Assembly: GCF_900290115.1 (NCBI RefSeq)
Contig: NZ_LT985748.1
Location: 749,120 to 813,119, forward strand
Length of the DNA stretch: 64,000 nucleotides
Direction: 5' to 3'
From: Alistipes sp. Marseille-P5061
GTDB taxonomy: Bacteria > Bacteroidota > Bacteroidia > Bacteroidales > Rikenellaceae
Shown here: one piece after another, positions 1-9,154 of the stretch
Layout of the letters: the number at the start of each line of letters is the position of its first letter
Numbering within the stretch: the first letter of the stretch is position 1
Made by a program: the position numbers and the translations under genes
Notes under the pieces: model-generated
Told to the model about the DNA's origin: nothing
The model's input: the letters and a program-made list of their open reading frames with translations, nothing else
Databases searched by the model: none

Positions 1-1336
1 CATCCTCCTTCTTGGGGTACTTCTTGGCCAGTTCGTCGACCTCGGGCTTGATGACGCGCATCTTGGCCGTCGAGACGTAGCTCTTGTAGGTGAGCGGCGA
101 GATGACCAGCTTGATGAGCACCGCCAGAATCAGGATGATGATGCCGAAGTTGGGGATGTAGTTGCGCAGGAAGTCGAAGACCGGAATCACGCACCAGCGG
201 TTCACCCAGCCGAAGATGCCCCAGCCCAGCGGAATGAGGCGCTCCATGTGAAGCGATTCGCCCTCGGCGTCGGCCACCTTCTTGAGAATGGCGTACTTGT
301 TGGGGCCGAAATAGAAGGCGAAGTCATACCCCTCGGTCTGCGCCGTATAGGGCACGGCCGTCTGCAGCGAGAAGTCCTTGAGCAATTCGGAGCCCTCCTC
401 GGCCGTGTCAAACGACATGTCGGCATACGACAGGTTCTCGGGGGCGATGAAGACCGACGAGAAGTACTGCTGCTTGAAGGCCACCCAGTTGACCGCCGTC
501 GAGACCTTCTTGCTCTTATCCTTCTCGCTCATGCCCAGATCCTCGATGGAGGATTCGCCCGGGAAGCGGTACGAGAGGGTCGTATACATGTTCTCGTTCT
601 TGAAGCCCTTCTCGTTCTGGTAGGAGGAGTTCGACCAGGTGATGCCGATGGAGGTCTGGTTGGCCATCTGCGGCGCCATGTTGACCAGCCGGACGTCGAA
701 GTCGACCAGATAGTCGCGCTCGGGCGTCTGCACGTCGTAGATGCGGTAGTCGTACTGCAGCCATGCGTCCGCCGCCACGGGCAGCCGCATCGTGAGCAGC
801 TGCGCACCGTCATCGGTCCGCACGACGGAGTCGGCCTCGAAGAGGTAGTCGGTCGTATTGACCGCCACGTTGTTCAGTCCGTTACGGACGTAGAACGACA
901 GGTCGAAGTTGGCCGTCGAGGGGTCGAAGAGCTTGACCAGCTCGTTGCGCTCGCCGCGGGGGGCATAGCGGGTGTAGTCCTTGAGCGTCACATCGACAAT
1001 CTGGCCGCCGCGCGTCGAGAAGCGCACCGTCATCACGTCGTTCTCGAGCGTGATGAAGCGCTCCTCGCCCTGGCGTGCCGCCGCGAGGTACTCGCCCAGG
1101 CCGGCCACCTGCCGCTCGTGCAGCGACAAGGTGTCGGCTGCCGAGGCGGCACCCTCCTCACCGGCCACGGCTGCGGCCGCCTGCTCGGGGCGCGTCACGG
1201 CCGCCAGCGAATCCTGATAGGCCTCGTATTCGGCCAGTTCCTTCTTGTATTGTTCCTGCTCCTTGCCGCTGAAGTAGGCGAATCCCAGAAAGAGGACCGC
1301 AATGACGGCAATTCCCAAAAGTGATTTCTTATCCAT
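1..1336 (-). CDS. yidC: Membrane protein insertase YidC (3' part missing at window edge)
   Basis: Inserts proteins into the inner membrane, alone or with SecYEG. The reading frame starts MDKKSLLGIAVIAVLFLGF, a single N-terminal membrane anchor, followed by a large periplasmic domain of about 350 residues. It then enters the conserved insertase core (NFGIIILILAVLIKLVISPL, then TYKSYVSTAKM), where Bacteroidota and proteobacterial YidC proteins carry the substrate-groove helix. About 445 codons are present; the remaining core helices lie beyond position 1. The gene begins 35 bp after pyrG on the same strand, so they are probably co-transcribed. The assignment rests on the anchor/large-domain/core order and the ISPLTYKSY region and is secure. 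Confidence 0.93.
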   Translation of the reverse strand, partial: MDKKSLLGIAVIAVLFLGFAYFSGKEQEQYKKELAEYEAYQDSLAAVTRPEQAAAAVAGEEGAASAADTLSLHERQVAGLGEYLAAARQGEERFITLENDVMTVRFSTRGGQIVDVTLKDYTRYAPRGERNELVKLFDPSTANFDLSFYVRNGLNNVAVNTTDYLFEADSVVRTDDGAQLLTMRLPVAADAWLQYDYRIYDVQTPERDYLVDFDVRLVNMAPQMANQTSIGITWSNSSYQNEKGFKNENMYTTLSYRFPGESSIEDLGMSEKDKSKKVSTAVNWVAFKQQYFSSVFIAPENLSYADMSFDTAEEGSELLKDFSLQTAVPYTAQTEGYDFAFYFGPNKYAILKKVADAEGESLHMERLIPLGWGIFGWVNRWCVIPVFDFLRNYIPNFGIIILILAVLIKLVISPLTYKSYVSTAKMRVIKPEVDELAKKYPKKED

Positions 1337-1371
1337 CGAAACGTTTGTCTCTCGTTACTCAAAAGTCGTCG

Positions 1372-2994
1372 TTACTTGCGCGAGTCGTCGAAGGCGAGCG
1401 CCGCCTTGACGAAGGCCACGAAGAGCGGCGAGGGGCTCAACACCGTACTCTTGTATTCGGGATGGTACTGCGTACCGACGAACCACGGATGGTTCGGAAT
1501 CTCGACCACCTCGACCAGGTTGGTGTCGGGGTTGATGCCGACGGCCTTCATGCCCGCGGCCTCGAACTGCGCCAGATAGTCGTTGTTGAACTCGTAGCGG
1601 TGACGGTGGCGCTCCGAGATGTGGAGCTTGCCGTAGGCCTCGGCCACCTTCGAACCCTTCTTCAGCACGCAGGGGTAGGCGCCCAGACGCATCGTGCCGC
1701 CCTTGGCCGTCACGCCCTTCTGCTCCTCCATCAGGTCGATGACCGGATGGGGCGTGGCCTCCATCTCGCTCGAGTTGGCATCGGCGATGCCCAGCACGTT
1801 GCGTGCGAACTCGATGACGGCGCACTGCATGCCCAGGCAGATGCCCAGGAAGGGAACGCCGTTCTCGCGGGCGAAGCGCACGGCCTCAATCTTGCCCTCG
1901 ATGCCGCGGTTGCCGAAGCCCGGAGCCACGAGGATGCCGGCCATACGGCCCAGCTTCTCGGCCACGTTCTCGCGGTTGAGCTTCTCGGAGTTGACGTAGG
2001 AGAGCTTCACGTGGCAGTCGTTGCTGGCACCGGCGTGGATGAACGACTCGCTGATGGACTTGTAGGCGTCGTGCAGCTCGGTATACTTGCCCACCAGCGC
2101 GATGTCGATGGTGCGCGACGGATGCTTGATTTTCTCGACGAAGGCGCTCCAGGCCGTCATGTCGGGCTCGCTGTCGGCCGGCAGGTTCAGCTTCTCGAGC
2201 ACCACCTCGTCCAGATGCTGCTCGTGCATCTTGAGCGGCACCTCGTAGATGGTCGGCACGTCGATGGACTCCATGACGGCGTTGGCGTCGACGTTGCAGA
2301 AGAGCGCCACCTTGCGGCGCAGCGCCATCGAGAGGGGATGCTCCGTACGCAGCACGAGGATGTCGGGCTGGAGTCCGTTCTCGAGCAGCGCCTTGACGGA
2401 GTGCTGCGTCGGCTTGGTCTTCAGCTCGCCCGAAGCCGACATGTAGGGAATCAGCGTCAGGTGTACGAGTGCCGTGTCGCGGTAGCCGAGCATGTAGCGC
2501 AGCTGGCGCACCGACTCGATGAAGGGCAGCGACTCGATGTCGCCCACCGTACCGCCAATCTCGGTGATGATGATGTCGTAGGTCTTCTGCTGGCCGAGCA
2601 GCTGGATGCGACGCTTGATTTCGTCGGTGATGTGGGGAATCACCTGCACGGTCTTGCCCAGGTATTCGCCCTTGCGCTCCTTCTCGATGACGCTCTTGTA
2701 GATGCGGCCCGTCGTCACGTTGTTGGCCTTCGAGGTGGGCTGGTTGGTGAAGCGCTCGTAGTGGCCCAGGTCGAGGTCGGTCTCGGCGCCGTCCTCCGTC
2801 ACGTAGCACTCGCCGTGCTCGTAGGGGTTGAGCGTTCCGGGGTCGACGTTGATGTAGGGGTCGAGCTTCTGAATCGTTACCGAATAGCCGCGGGCCTGAA
2901 GCAGGCGCGCAATGGAGGCCGAGATGATGCCCTTGCCCAGCGAAGAGGCGACACCACCGGTCACGAATATGTACTTGGGTTTTGCAAGTTTCAT
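1372..2994 (-). CDS. pyrG: CTP synthase
   Basis: Makes CTP from UTP, ATP and glutamine. At 540 aa it has the usual family length. The N-terminal amidoligase domain opens with [17 protein letters not shown] and continues with [20 protein letters not shown]. The C-terminal class I glutaminase domain shows GICLGMQ with the nucleophile Cys and a final HPEY with the catalytic His and Glu-equivalent context. It is followed by yidC 35 bp downstream. Upstream is a 318-bp gap before the DUF349 gene, in which I see no good Bacteroidota -7 box on this strand, so whether it has its own promoter is unclear. Confidence 0.97.
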   Translation of the reverse strand: MKLAKPKYIFVTGGVASSLGKGIISASIARLLQARGYSVTIQKLDPYINVDPGTLNPYEHGECYVTEDGAETDLDLGHYERFTNQPTSKANNVTTGRIYKSVIEKERKGEYLGKTVQVIPHITDEIKRRIQLLGQQKTYDIIITEIGGTVGDIESLPFIESVRQLRYMLGYRDTALVHLTLIPYMSASGELKTKPTQHSVKALLENGLQPDILVLRTEHPLSMALRRKVALFCNVDANAVMESIDVPTIYEVPLKMHEQHLDEVVLEKLNLPADSEPDMTAWSAFVEKIKHPSRTIDIALVGKYTELHDAYKSISESFIHAGASNDCHVKLSYVNSEKLNRENVAEKLGRMAGILVAPGFGNRGIEGKIEAVRFARENGVPFLGICLGMQCAVIEFARNVLGIADANSSEMEATPHPVIDLMEEQKGVTAKGGTMRLGAYPCVLKKGSKVAEAYGKLHISERHRHRYEFNNDYLAQFEAAGMKAVGINPDTNLVEVVEIPNHPWFVGTQYHPEYKSTVLSPSPLFVAFVKAALAFDDSRK

Positions 2995-3312
2995 TACTGC
3001 TTATCTTTGGGGTTTTACATTCTTATTCACTATGTCCGGGGCGCCGGGCGCTCCGCTCATCCGCTCTTTCCGGAACGCTCCACGCTTTCACACGTTTCTG
3101 ACGCTCCTCGCATTCCGGACTCTCCTCACATTCCGTCCTTCGGGACTCTCCTCCCGCTCTTCCGGGCGCTTCTCGCATTCCGCCCTTCCGGGCGCTCCAC
3201 GCACGCCGCACATTCCGGGTCTTCCGGACCTTCAGCGCTCCCGGGCGCCCGGGGCGCATGCACGGAAATACCCGGCCCGGCGTCTCCGCCGCAGGCCGGG
3301 CATTCGTGACAC
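2995..3312. repeat. Gene-free gap with degenerate GC-rich repeats
   Basis: 318 bp between pyrG and the DUF349 gene. From about 3065 to 3240 a motif of the form CATTCCGGnCTCTCC / CTTCCGGGCGCTCC recurs at least four times with irregular spacing. Short open frames cross the region on both strands, but their translations are Arg/Ser/Glu-rich and look like products of the repeat composition, so no gene is called. A strong hairpin sits at the DUF349 end. Confidence 0.5.
3271..3300 (-). terminator. GC-rich hairpin after the DUF349 gene
   Basis: CCCGGCC at 3271-3277 pairs with GGCCGGG at 3294-3300, and an inner CGGCG/CGCCG pair closes a TCTC loop. It lies 13 bp past the DUF349 stop. There is no clear U-tract, so it may be an attenuator, an RNA-end stabiliser or a weak terminator. 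Confidence 0.4.
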
Positions 3313-5340
3313 CTACTCTTCGGTGCCTCCCTGCTGCTGTTCCCGGTCGATGAGGCGCACCTTCTCGATGGTGGCTGCCATCTCGGCCTTGGCCCGCTCG
3401 ATTTTGGCCTTCACTTCGGCCACGAGCGCATCGGCGTTCTTCGACTTGGTGAAGAATCCGATGTTGTTCTCCAGCAGGGCGATATCCTGCTCCATCTGCC
3501 GCACCTTGTTATAAAGGCGCTCGCGCTCCGAACGCAGACGGCGGTCACCGGCCCCCTTGAGCGAGGAGACCTTCTCGCGGAAGCGGTTCATCGAGCGGTC
3601 ACGCTCCGAGCCGCGCAGCGCGTCGAACAGCGCATCGACGGCCGCCTTGTAGCGCTTCTGGATGGCATCCTTCTGCTTGATGGGCACGAAGCCGATTTCG
3701 CCCCAGCGGCGCTGGAAATCCTTGATGACCTCGTAGCCGCCCGCCTTGACGTCGGCCGCAGCCATCTCGTCGAGCAGCGCCAGCTTGCGGCGGAGGTTCT
3801 CCTCATGCTCGCCGTCGACGCCGGCGAAGTGGGCCGCCTTGCGCTCGAAGAAGTGGTCGCATGCCGCGCGGAAACGCTTCCAGACGGCATCCGAGTGGCG
3901 GCGCGACACGGCGCCGATTTGCTTCCAGCGGGCCTGCAGGGCAATCAGCTCGTCGGTGGTCTTCTTCCACTCCTCGCTGTTCTGCAGCGCCTCGGCCTGG
4001 GCGCATATCTCGTTCTTGAGCTGGAGGTTGTGCTCCATCTCGGACTTCACGCCGGCGAAGAACTGACGCTTGCTCTCGAAGAAGCGGTCGCACGCCGCGC
4101 GGAAGCGCTCGTAGATTCGGTTGTTGTCCTTCTTGGGTGCGAAGCCGATGGTCTTCCACGTCTTCTGAATCTCCAGCAGACGGTCGTTGGCACGGTTCCA
4201 CTCCTTGAGGGTGGTCAGCGGCTGGGCCACCAACTCCTCGGCCGCCACGCAGAGCCCCTCCTTCAGTTCGAGGTTGTGCACCTGCTCGGCCTTCAGCGCC
4301 TCGAAGTGCTCCTGGTGCTGCTTGTTGATGCGGCTCGAGGCCTCCTTGAAGCGCTCCCAGAGCGCCTCCTTGTATTCATTGGCCACGGGACCCGTCTCGC
4401 GCCACTCGTCGTGGAGCTTCTGCAGCTTGTGGAACGCCTCGACGATGGAAGGCTCGAGCACCAGCGCCTCGGCCTGCTCGCAGAGCGCCACCTTCTGCTC
4501 GTAGTTCTTCTTCAAGTCGAGGTCGCGCAGCTCCTTGTTGATTTTGATGAAGTTGTAGAAGTTCTCGACGTGGAGGTTATAGGTCTCCCACAGGTCCTTG
4601 ACCTGCTGCTGGGGTACCGGACCGGTCTCCTTCCAGCGCTGCTGCAGTTCGCGGAAGCGGGTGAAGGTATGGTTGAGCGTCTCGTCGGAGTTGACCAGCG
4701 CCTTGAGCTCCTCGATGATGCCGAGCTTGACCTTGAGGTTCTCCTCCTTCTCCTGCTCGAGGTTGGCCAGGAAGGCGTCGCGGCGCGTACGGTATTCGCG
4801 GATGAGGTCCTTCAGGCGCGCCTCGGAGCCGTCCACCGCCGGGGTGAACTCCTCCTCCTTGCCGCCGGCCTCGACAAAGGCCCGGCGTGCCGCCTCGACC
4901 TCGGCGCGGCGAAGTTTATAGAAAGCTACCTTCAATGCCTCGACATCGCGGCGGAGCGTCTGCACGGGCTGCTCCTCGAGCATCCGGGCGAAGAGTTCCA
5001 GCAGCTCCTGCTTGCTCTTGCCCACGAAGCGGTCCGAGGCAGCGGCCTGTAGCGCCTCGGCATCGGCTTCGCCCTCCTCCTCGGCTGCAGGCTCCTCGCC
5101 CAGCGACAGGTCTGCCTGCTCGGCCGCAAGAGCGGCCTCCTCGTCCGTAAAATCCACCCCTTCGCCCTGAGCGGCGCGGGCGGGCGCCTCCGCAACGGCG
5201 GCAGGCGCAGGCTCCGCAGACGCCGGAGCGGCGGCTGCGACGGTTTGGGCGGTCTCTACGGGAGCATCATGCTGCACATCTTCAGCAACCTTGCTGACTT
5301 GCTCCTCGGGAGCAGGAAGATTCGGATTCTCAGTAGCCAT
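3313..5340 (-). CDS. DUF349 repeat protein
   Basis: A 675-aa protein of unknown function built from DUF349 repeats. Five repeats are recognisable by a W-x(2)-[TI]-G core: QRWKETGPV, DEWRETGPV, KTWKTIGFA, ARWKQIGAV and RRWGEIGFV, each about 70-80 residues apart and predicted helical. The first ~100 residues are acidic and Ala/Pro/Glu-rich and probably disordered. The C-terminal ~100 residues are charged and look coiled-coil. I chose the ATG at 5340 (MATENPNLPAPEE) because a TATCTTTG promoter box lies 48 bp upstream of it; the open frame extends further upstream but across that promoter. Bacteroidota DUF349 proteins of this size are common but uncharacterised. Confidence 0.85.
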   Translation of the reverse strand: MATENPNLPAPEEQVSKVAEDVQHDAPVETAQTVAAAAPASAEPAPAAVAEAPARAAQGEGVDFTDEEAALAAEQADLSLGEEPAAEEEGEADAEALQAAASDRFVGKSKQELLELFARMLEEQPVQTLRRDVEALKVAFYKLRRAEVEAARRAFVEAGGKEEEFTPAVDGSEARLKDLIREYRTRRDAFLANLEQEKEENLKVKLGIIEELKALVNSDETLNHTFTRFRELQQRWKETGPVPQQQVKDLWETYNLHVENFYNFIKINKELRDLDLKKNYEQKVALCEQAEALVLEPSIVEAFHKLQKLHDEWRETGPVANEYKEALWERFKEASSRINKQHQEHFEALKAEQVHNLELKEGLCVAAEELVAQPLTTLKEWNRANDRLLEIQKTWKTIGFAPKKDNNRIYERFRAACDRFFESKRQFFAGVKSEMEHNLQLKNEICAQAEALQNSEEWKKTTDELIALQARWKQIGAVSRRHSDAVWKRFRAACDHFFERKAAHFAGVDGEHEENLRRKLALLDEMAAADVKAGGYEVIKDFQRRWGEIGFVPIKQKDAIQKRYKAAVDALFDALRGSERDRSMNRFREKVSSLKGAGDRRLRSERERLYNKVRQMEQDIALLENNIGFFTKSKNADALVAEVKAKIERAKAEMAATIEKVRLIDREQQQGGTEE

Positions 5341-5388
5341 TTCAATCAAGCGTTTTAAGGTTCCGCAAAGGAAATAATATGAATCACG

Positions 5389-5396
5389 CAAAGATA
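5389..5396 (-). promoter_or_regulatory. -7 box for the DUF349 gene
   Basis: TATCTTTG on the minus strand, a perfect match to the Bacteroidota TAnnTTTG element, followed by GC. No clear -33 TTG is seen. It faces away from the response-regulator promoter about 45 bp to the right. Confidence 0.7.
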
Positions 5397-5440
5397 ACCA
5401 TTTTTCCCGTGCCGCCGAAGGTTTTCCCCGGAAATTTTCG

Positions 5441-5448
5441 TACCTTCG
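5441..5448 (+). promoter_or_regulatory. -7 box for the response regulator gene
   Basis: TACCTTCG, one mismatch from TAnnTTTG, 106 bp upstream of the chosen ATG. It forms a divergent pair with the DUF349 promoter. Confidence 0.5.
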
Positions 5449-5554
5449 CAGAAGATTGGCCCCGCCGGCCCGCCCGACCGACCCCCGCGCAACGCTGCGG
5501 GAGGTGCTCCCGGAAGGTGCGGACAGCCACCTGCCCCAACCAAACTCCTCGACC

Positions 5555-6226
5555 ATGAAATACCGCATCCTGATAGCCGACGACGAAGTGGACATCCTCG
5601 AATTCATCCGCTACAACCTCCAGCGCGAAGGGTACGAGGTCTATACGGCCGAAAACGGCGCCGAGGCGCTGCGTCTGGCCCGGGAGCACCACCCCCATCT
5701 GATTCTGCTCGACCGGATGATGCCCGTCATGGACGGGGCGCAGACCTGCCGCGCCATCCGCCAGGAGCCCGAGCTGAAGCAGACGATGGTGGTCTTCCTC
5801 TCGGCGCTGGGCGAGGAGGAGGAGCAGCTGAAGGGGTTCGATGCCGGAGCCGACGACTACCTGACCAAGCCCATTCCCATGAAGCTGCTCGTCAGCCGCG
5901 TGCAGGCGCTGCTCAAGCGGGTCGACCCCGACACCGATACCGCACCGGCGGCCGAACAGGGCGTCACGGTCGACCGCGACCGCTACTCGGTGCGCTGCAA
6001 CGGGCACGAAATCACCCTGCCGCGCAAGGAGTTCGCGCTGCTCGACCTGCTCAGCTCGTCACCCGGGAAGCTCTTCTCGCGCGAGGAAATCTACAGCAGC
6101 ATCTGGGGCAGCGAGGTGGTCGTGGGAGACCGCACCATCGACGTGCACATCCGCAAGCTGCGCCAGAAAATCGGTGACGACCACATCGTCACGGTCAAGG
6201 GCGTCGGCTACAAGTTCGAGCCCTGA
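5555..6226 (+). CDS. OmpR/PhoB-type response regulator
   Basis: A 223-aa two-component response regulator. The receiver domain (residues 1-120) has the acidic pair in ILIADDEVDI, the phosphoacceptor Asp in LILLDRMMPVMDG and the conserved Lys in DDYLTKP. The C-terminal winged helix (about 130-223) includes SREEIYSSIWG, DRTIDVHIRKLRQKI and a terminal VKGVGYKF, typical of OmpR-family DNA binding. The start was placed at MKYRILIADDE because the domain begins there and the preceding 33 codons are Pro/Arg-rich. No histidine kinase gene is adjacent, so it is an orphan regulator here; its target genes are not evident. Confidence 0.92.
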   Translation: MKYRILIADDEVDILEFIRYNLQREGYEVYTAENGAEALRLAREHHPHLILLDRMMPVMDGAQTCRAIRQEPELKQTMVVFLSALGEEEEQLKGFDAGADDYLTKPIPMKLLVSRVQALLKRVDPDTDTAPAAEQGVTVDRDRYSVRCNGHEITLPRKEFALLDLLSSSPGKLFSREEIYSSIWGSEVVVGDRTIDVHIRKLRQKIGDDHIVTVKGVGYKFEP

Positions 6227-6594
6227 GTCCGAGCCCCACCCCCAAGTCCGAGCCCAGCCTCCACATCCTCCTCCTGAATCCACCCCCGGGTCCGGCCCCT
6301 GAATTCACCGGGTCCGACTGCAGCATACCGGCATCGGGCGCGGCCGCTCCGGCATCCAGCTGCGACCTCCGGCCGCAACCGTTTTACACTTCCACTGTCG
6401 GCAGCCGTTCCGGCTCCCGCCCGGCCACACCCCAACCCGACCGCATGCACACTCCAACCTTCCGCGTCCTGTCCGGATGCGGCCGCACCTTCACGCCCCG
6501 CCCCAACCGCCGTGCAGGACAAACCGGTCAGAGCAGAAGAGAAAAAAATCTAAAAAACGGCCTTTCAGATAACAATCCGCAAGCATTTTTTCCT

Positions 6595-6602
6595 TAAATT
6601 TG
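6595..6602 (+). promoter_or_regulatory. -7 box for the ackA-ptb-buk genes
   Basis: TAAATTTG in an AT-rich island, a perfect TAnnTTTG match. It would give a leader of roughly 215 nt before ackA. Confidence 0.6.
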
Positions 6603-6648
6603 CATAAATTAAAAAGAATCTCTACTTTTATTGATGATTCGTGAAACC

Positions 6649-6686
6649 GAGCCGGCCGGAGGGGAGACCCCGCCTGCCGCCGGCTC
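6649..6686 (+). promoter_or_regulatory. Strong hairpin in the ackA 5' leader
   Basis: GAGCCGGC (6649-6656) is the exact inverse of GCCGGCTC (6679-6686), with an inner GGGG/CCCC stem between them. A second smaller inverted repeat (GCAGG/CCTGC) lies near 6748-6766. It is not followed by a U-tract, so it may be an RNA-stability or regulatory element rather than a terminator. Confidence 0.4.
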
Positions 6687-6823
6687 CGGAGAAGCCTCAA
6701 CACAGCCGTCCCGACAGGGAGCTGCGGCGGCAAGGTCCGACACCCCGGCAGGCGCCGGCTCCTGCGACCTCATCCGGACAGACGAATCACCGGAAGAGCA
6801 AATTCTAAAAAACAGACAACAAT

Positions 6824-8026
6824 ATGGTAATCTTGGTATTGAACTGCGGTTCCTCGTCGATTAAGTATCAGGTCATCGACATGGAGCCCGCGTCGAGCAA
6901 GCTGCTCGCGAAAGGCCTTGTCGAGCGTATCGGCCTGGCCGAAGGCGACCTGACCCACAAGCCCGTCGGCAAGGAGAAGTTCGAGCTGCACCAGCCGATT
7001 CCCGACCACACGACCGGCATCCGTCTGGTGCTCGACGCACTGACGGACCCCGCACACGGCGTCATCGCCTCGCTTGACGAGGTGAAGGCCGTCGGCCACC
7101 GCGTGGCCCACGGAGGCGAGTTCTTCCCGGCCAGCTGCCTGGTCGACGAGGAGGTCAAGGAGAAAATCCGCCGCCTGTTCGACATCGCCCCGCTGCACAA
7201 CCCCGCCAACCTCGAAGGTATCCTCTCGATTGAGAAGGTGCTCCCCGGCACGCCCCAGGTAGCCGTCTTCGACACCTCGTTCCACCAGACGATTCCGGCG
7301 GTGAACTACCTCTACGCACTGCCCCACGCCTACTACGACAAGTACCGCGTCCGCAAGTACGGCTTCCACGGAACGAGCCACAAGTATGTGGCCAAGGTGG
7401 GTGCCAAGCTGGCCGGGCTGGACTTCGAGCACTCGAAAATCATCACCTGCCACATCGGCAACGGGGCCTCGGTGACGGCCATCCTCAACGGCAAGTCGTT
7501 CGACACGTCGATGGGCTTCTCGCCGGTCGACGGTCTGGTGATGGGTACGCGCTGCGGCAACGTCGACCCGTCAGCCATCACCTTCATCGGACAGAAGGAG
7601 GGAATGAGCTACGCACAGCTCGACGAGATGATGAACAAGAAGTCGGGCGTGCTGGGTCTGACCGACCTCTCGAGCGACATGCGCGACATCGACGCCGCCT
7701 ACGACCGCGGTGACGAGCGCGCCATCATCGCCCGCGACATGCACTACCGCCGCATCAAGAAGTTCGTCGGCGAGTATGCCGCCGAGATGGGGGGCGTCGA
7801 CCTGATTGTCTTCACGGGCGGCGTGGGCGAGAACTCCTCCGAGATGCGCGAAGCCGTAGCCACGGGGCTCGAGTTCATGGGCGTGAAGTTCGACTGCGAG
7901 GCCAACCGCGGCGCACGCGGCGTGGACAAGCTGCTCTCGACGCCCGACTCGCGCGTGAAGGTGGCGATGATTGCCACCAACGAGGAGCTGGTCATCGCAA
8001 CGGACACCTACGAGCTGGTGCGCTGA
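6824..8026 (+). CDS. ackA: Acetate kinase
   Basis: Converts acetyl phosphate and ADP to acetate and ATP, the last step of acetate fermentation. The 400-aa length is standard. ASKHA-fold motifs are all present: NCGSSSIKYQ at the N-terminus, GHRVAHGG with the substrate-pocket Arg, FDTSFHQT, the catalytic Arg in MGTRCGNVDP, CHIGNGASVTA and VFTGGVGENS. It leads a three-gene cluster with a Ptb-type acyltransferase 174 bp downstream and a butyrate kinase after that. The usual partner phosphotransacetylase (pta) is not next to it. Confidence 0.96.
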   Translation: MVILVLNCGSSSIKYQVIDMEPASSKLLAKGLVERIGLAEGDLTHKPVGKEKFELHQPIPDHTTGIRLVLDALTDPAHGVIASLDEVKAVGHRVAHGGEFFPASCLVDEEVKEKIRRLFDIAPLHNPANLEGILSIEKVLPGTPQVAVFDTSFHQTIPAVNYLYALPHAYYDKYRVRKYGFHGTSHKYVAKVGAKLAGLDFEHSKIITCHIGNGASVTAILNGKSFDTSMGFSPVDGLVMGTRCGNVDPSAITFIGQKEGMSYAQLDEMMNKKSGVLGLTDLSSDMRDIDAAYDRGDERAIIARDMHYRRIKKFVGEYAAEMGGVDLIVFTGGVGENSSEMREAVATGLEFMGVKFDCEANRGARGVDKLLSTPDSRVKVAMIATNEELVIATDTYELVR

Positions 8027-8200
8027 CCCGGTCCGGACGACGAAGCGAGGCTTCCGGACTCCGGCGGCAAGCGGCGACACGGGCCGGCTACGCAGGGTGA
8101 AGCTCCGCAGGATGAGACTTCGCGAAGTGAAGCACCGCAGGGTTCCGGAGGCTCCGTTCCAAACGACACAACCACACAAAAAACACATTCATAGAACGTT
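8027..8200. other. ackA-ptb intergenic with short repeats
   Basis: 174 bp. From 8090 to 8155 the motif GCAG-GGTGAAGC / CGCAGG recurs three times, and ACTTCGCGAAGT is a 12-bp palindrome. No promoter box or U-tract is seen, so ptb is probably reached by read-through from ackA. Confidence 0.35.
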
Positions 8201-9106
8201 ATGATTAAGCATCTTACCGAAATCGTCGAAGAGGCGAGAAAGAAGGGCAGAAAGCGCCTTGCCGTGGCCTACGGACAGGATTCGCACACGCTCGAGGCGG
8301 TCTACAACGCCTACAAGGAGGGTCTCGTGGAGCCCACGCTCTACGGTGACAAGGAGGTCATCGAGCAGGTATGCCGCGACAATGACATCGACATCAAGGT
8401 CTTCAACATCGTCAACGAGCCCAACGACGTGAAGTGCGTGCAGCAGGCCGTTTCCGCAGTGGTTGTAGGCAATGCCGACGTGCTGATGAAGGGTCTGGTC
8501 TCGACCGACAAGTACATGCGAGGCATTCTGAACAAGGACGCCGGTCTCTTCCCGCCCAAGGGCGTGCTGAGCCACGTCTCGATTGTCGAGATGAAGAGCT
8601 ACCACAAGCTGCTCGTCATCTCCGACGTGGCGGTCATTCCGCTGCCCGACTTCAAGCAGAAGATGAAGCAAATCGGATACCTCTCGGCTACGGCCAACCT
8701 GCTGGGCATCACCACGCCGAAGATTGCCTGCATCGCCCCCTCGGAGCAGGTGCTGCCCAACGTCATCTCGTCGACCGAAGGCGCGCTGCTGGCCAAGATG
8801 GGTGACCGCGGCCAGCTGGGCAACGTCATCATCGACGGCCCGCTGTCGCTCGACGTGGCGCTCTACAAGGAGGTTGCCGAGCACAAGAAGGTGAAGGGCT
8901 CGTCGGTAGCCGGCGACCCGGACTGCCTGCTCTTCCCCAACCTGGAGTCGGCAAACGTCTTCTTCAAGTGCGCATCGCACCTCTGCGGCGGTGAGCTGGC
9001 TGCCATGGTGATGGGTACGAAGGTTCCCTGCGTGCTCACCTCGCGCGGCGACACGAGCCTCACCAAGCTCTATTCGATTGCACTGGCCTGCCTGGCTGCG
9101 AAATAA
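8201..9106 (+). CDS. ptb: Phosphate butyryltransferase-type phosphate acyltransferase
   Basis: A 301-aa member of the PTA/PTB family; moves an acyl group from acyl-CoA to phosphate. Length and sequence fit phosphate butyryltransferase better than Pta: conserved stretches include NADVLMKGLVST, GVLSHVSIVE, IIDGPLSLDVAL, AGDPDCLLFPNLESAN and CGGELAAMVMGTKVP. It is followed 48 bp later by butyrate kinase, so the pair would make ATP from butyryl-CoA or, as known for some Bacteroidota and Bacillota relatives, branched-chain acyl-CoAs from amino-acid breakdown. Substrate choice cannot be read from the sequence. Confidence 0.9.
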   Translation: MIKHLTEIVEEARKKGRKRLAVAYGQDSHTLEAVYNAYKEGLVEPTLYGDKEVIEQVCRDNDIDIKVFNIVNEPNDVKCVQQAVSAVVVGNADVLMKGLVSTDKYMRGILNKDAGLFPPKGVLSHVSIVEMKSYHKLLVISDVAVIPLPDFKQKMKQIGYLSATANLLGITTPKIACIAPSEQVLPNVISSTEGALLAKMGDRGQLGNVIIDGPLSLDVALYKEVAEHKKVKGSSVAGDPDCLLFPNLESANVFFKCASHLCGGELAAMVMGTKVPCVLTSRGDTSLTKLYSIALACLAAK

Positions 9107-9154
9107 TCGGGAACCCACCGACGAACCGAAACCAACCAACCTGAAACTGCTTTT

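Larger units (their letters stand above)
6227..6823. other. 597-bp gap upstream of ackA
   Basis: The first 300 bp are a Pro/Ser-codon-like GC-rich stretch with no convincing gene. AT content rises at 6535-6630, where the ackA promoter lies, and the rest is a long 5' leader with a strong hairpin. A 77-codon open frame starting at 6631 runs into ackA in another frame; I treat it as chance. Confidence 0.5.

Noticed and set aside
3002..3009. TATCTTTG on the plus strand next to pyrG
   Set aside because: No plus-strand gene follows; likely chance.
6631..6864. A 77-codon frame in the ackA leader
   Set aside because: Overlaps ackA in another frame and is explained by the GC-rich hairpin sequence; could be a leader peptide but nothing supports it.
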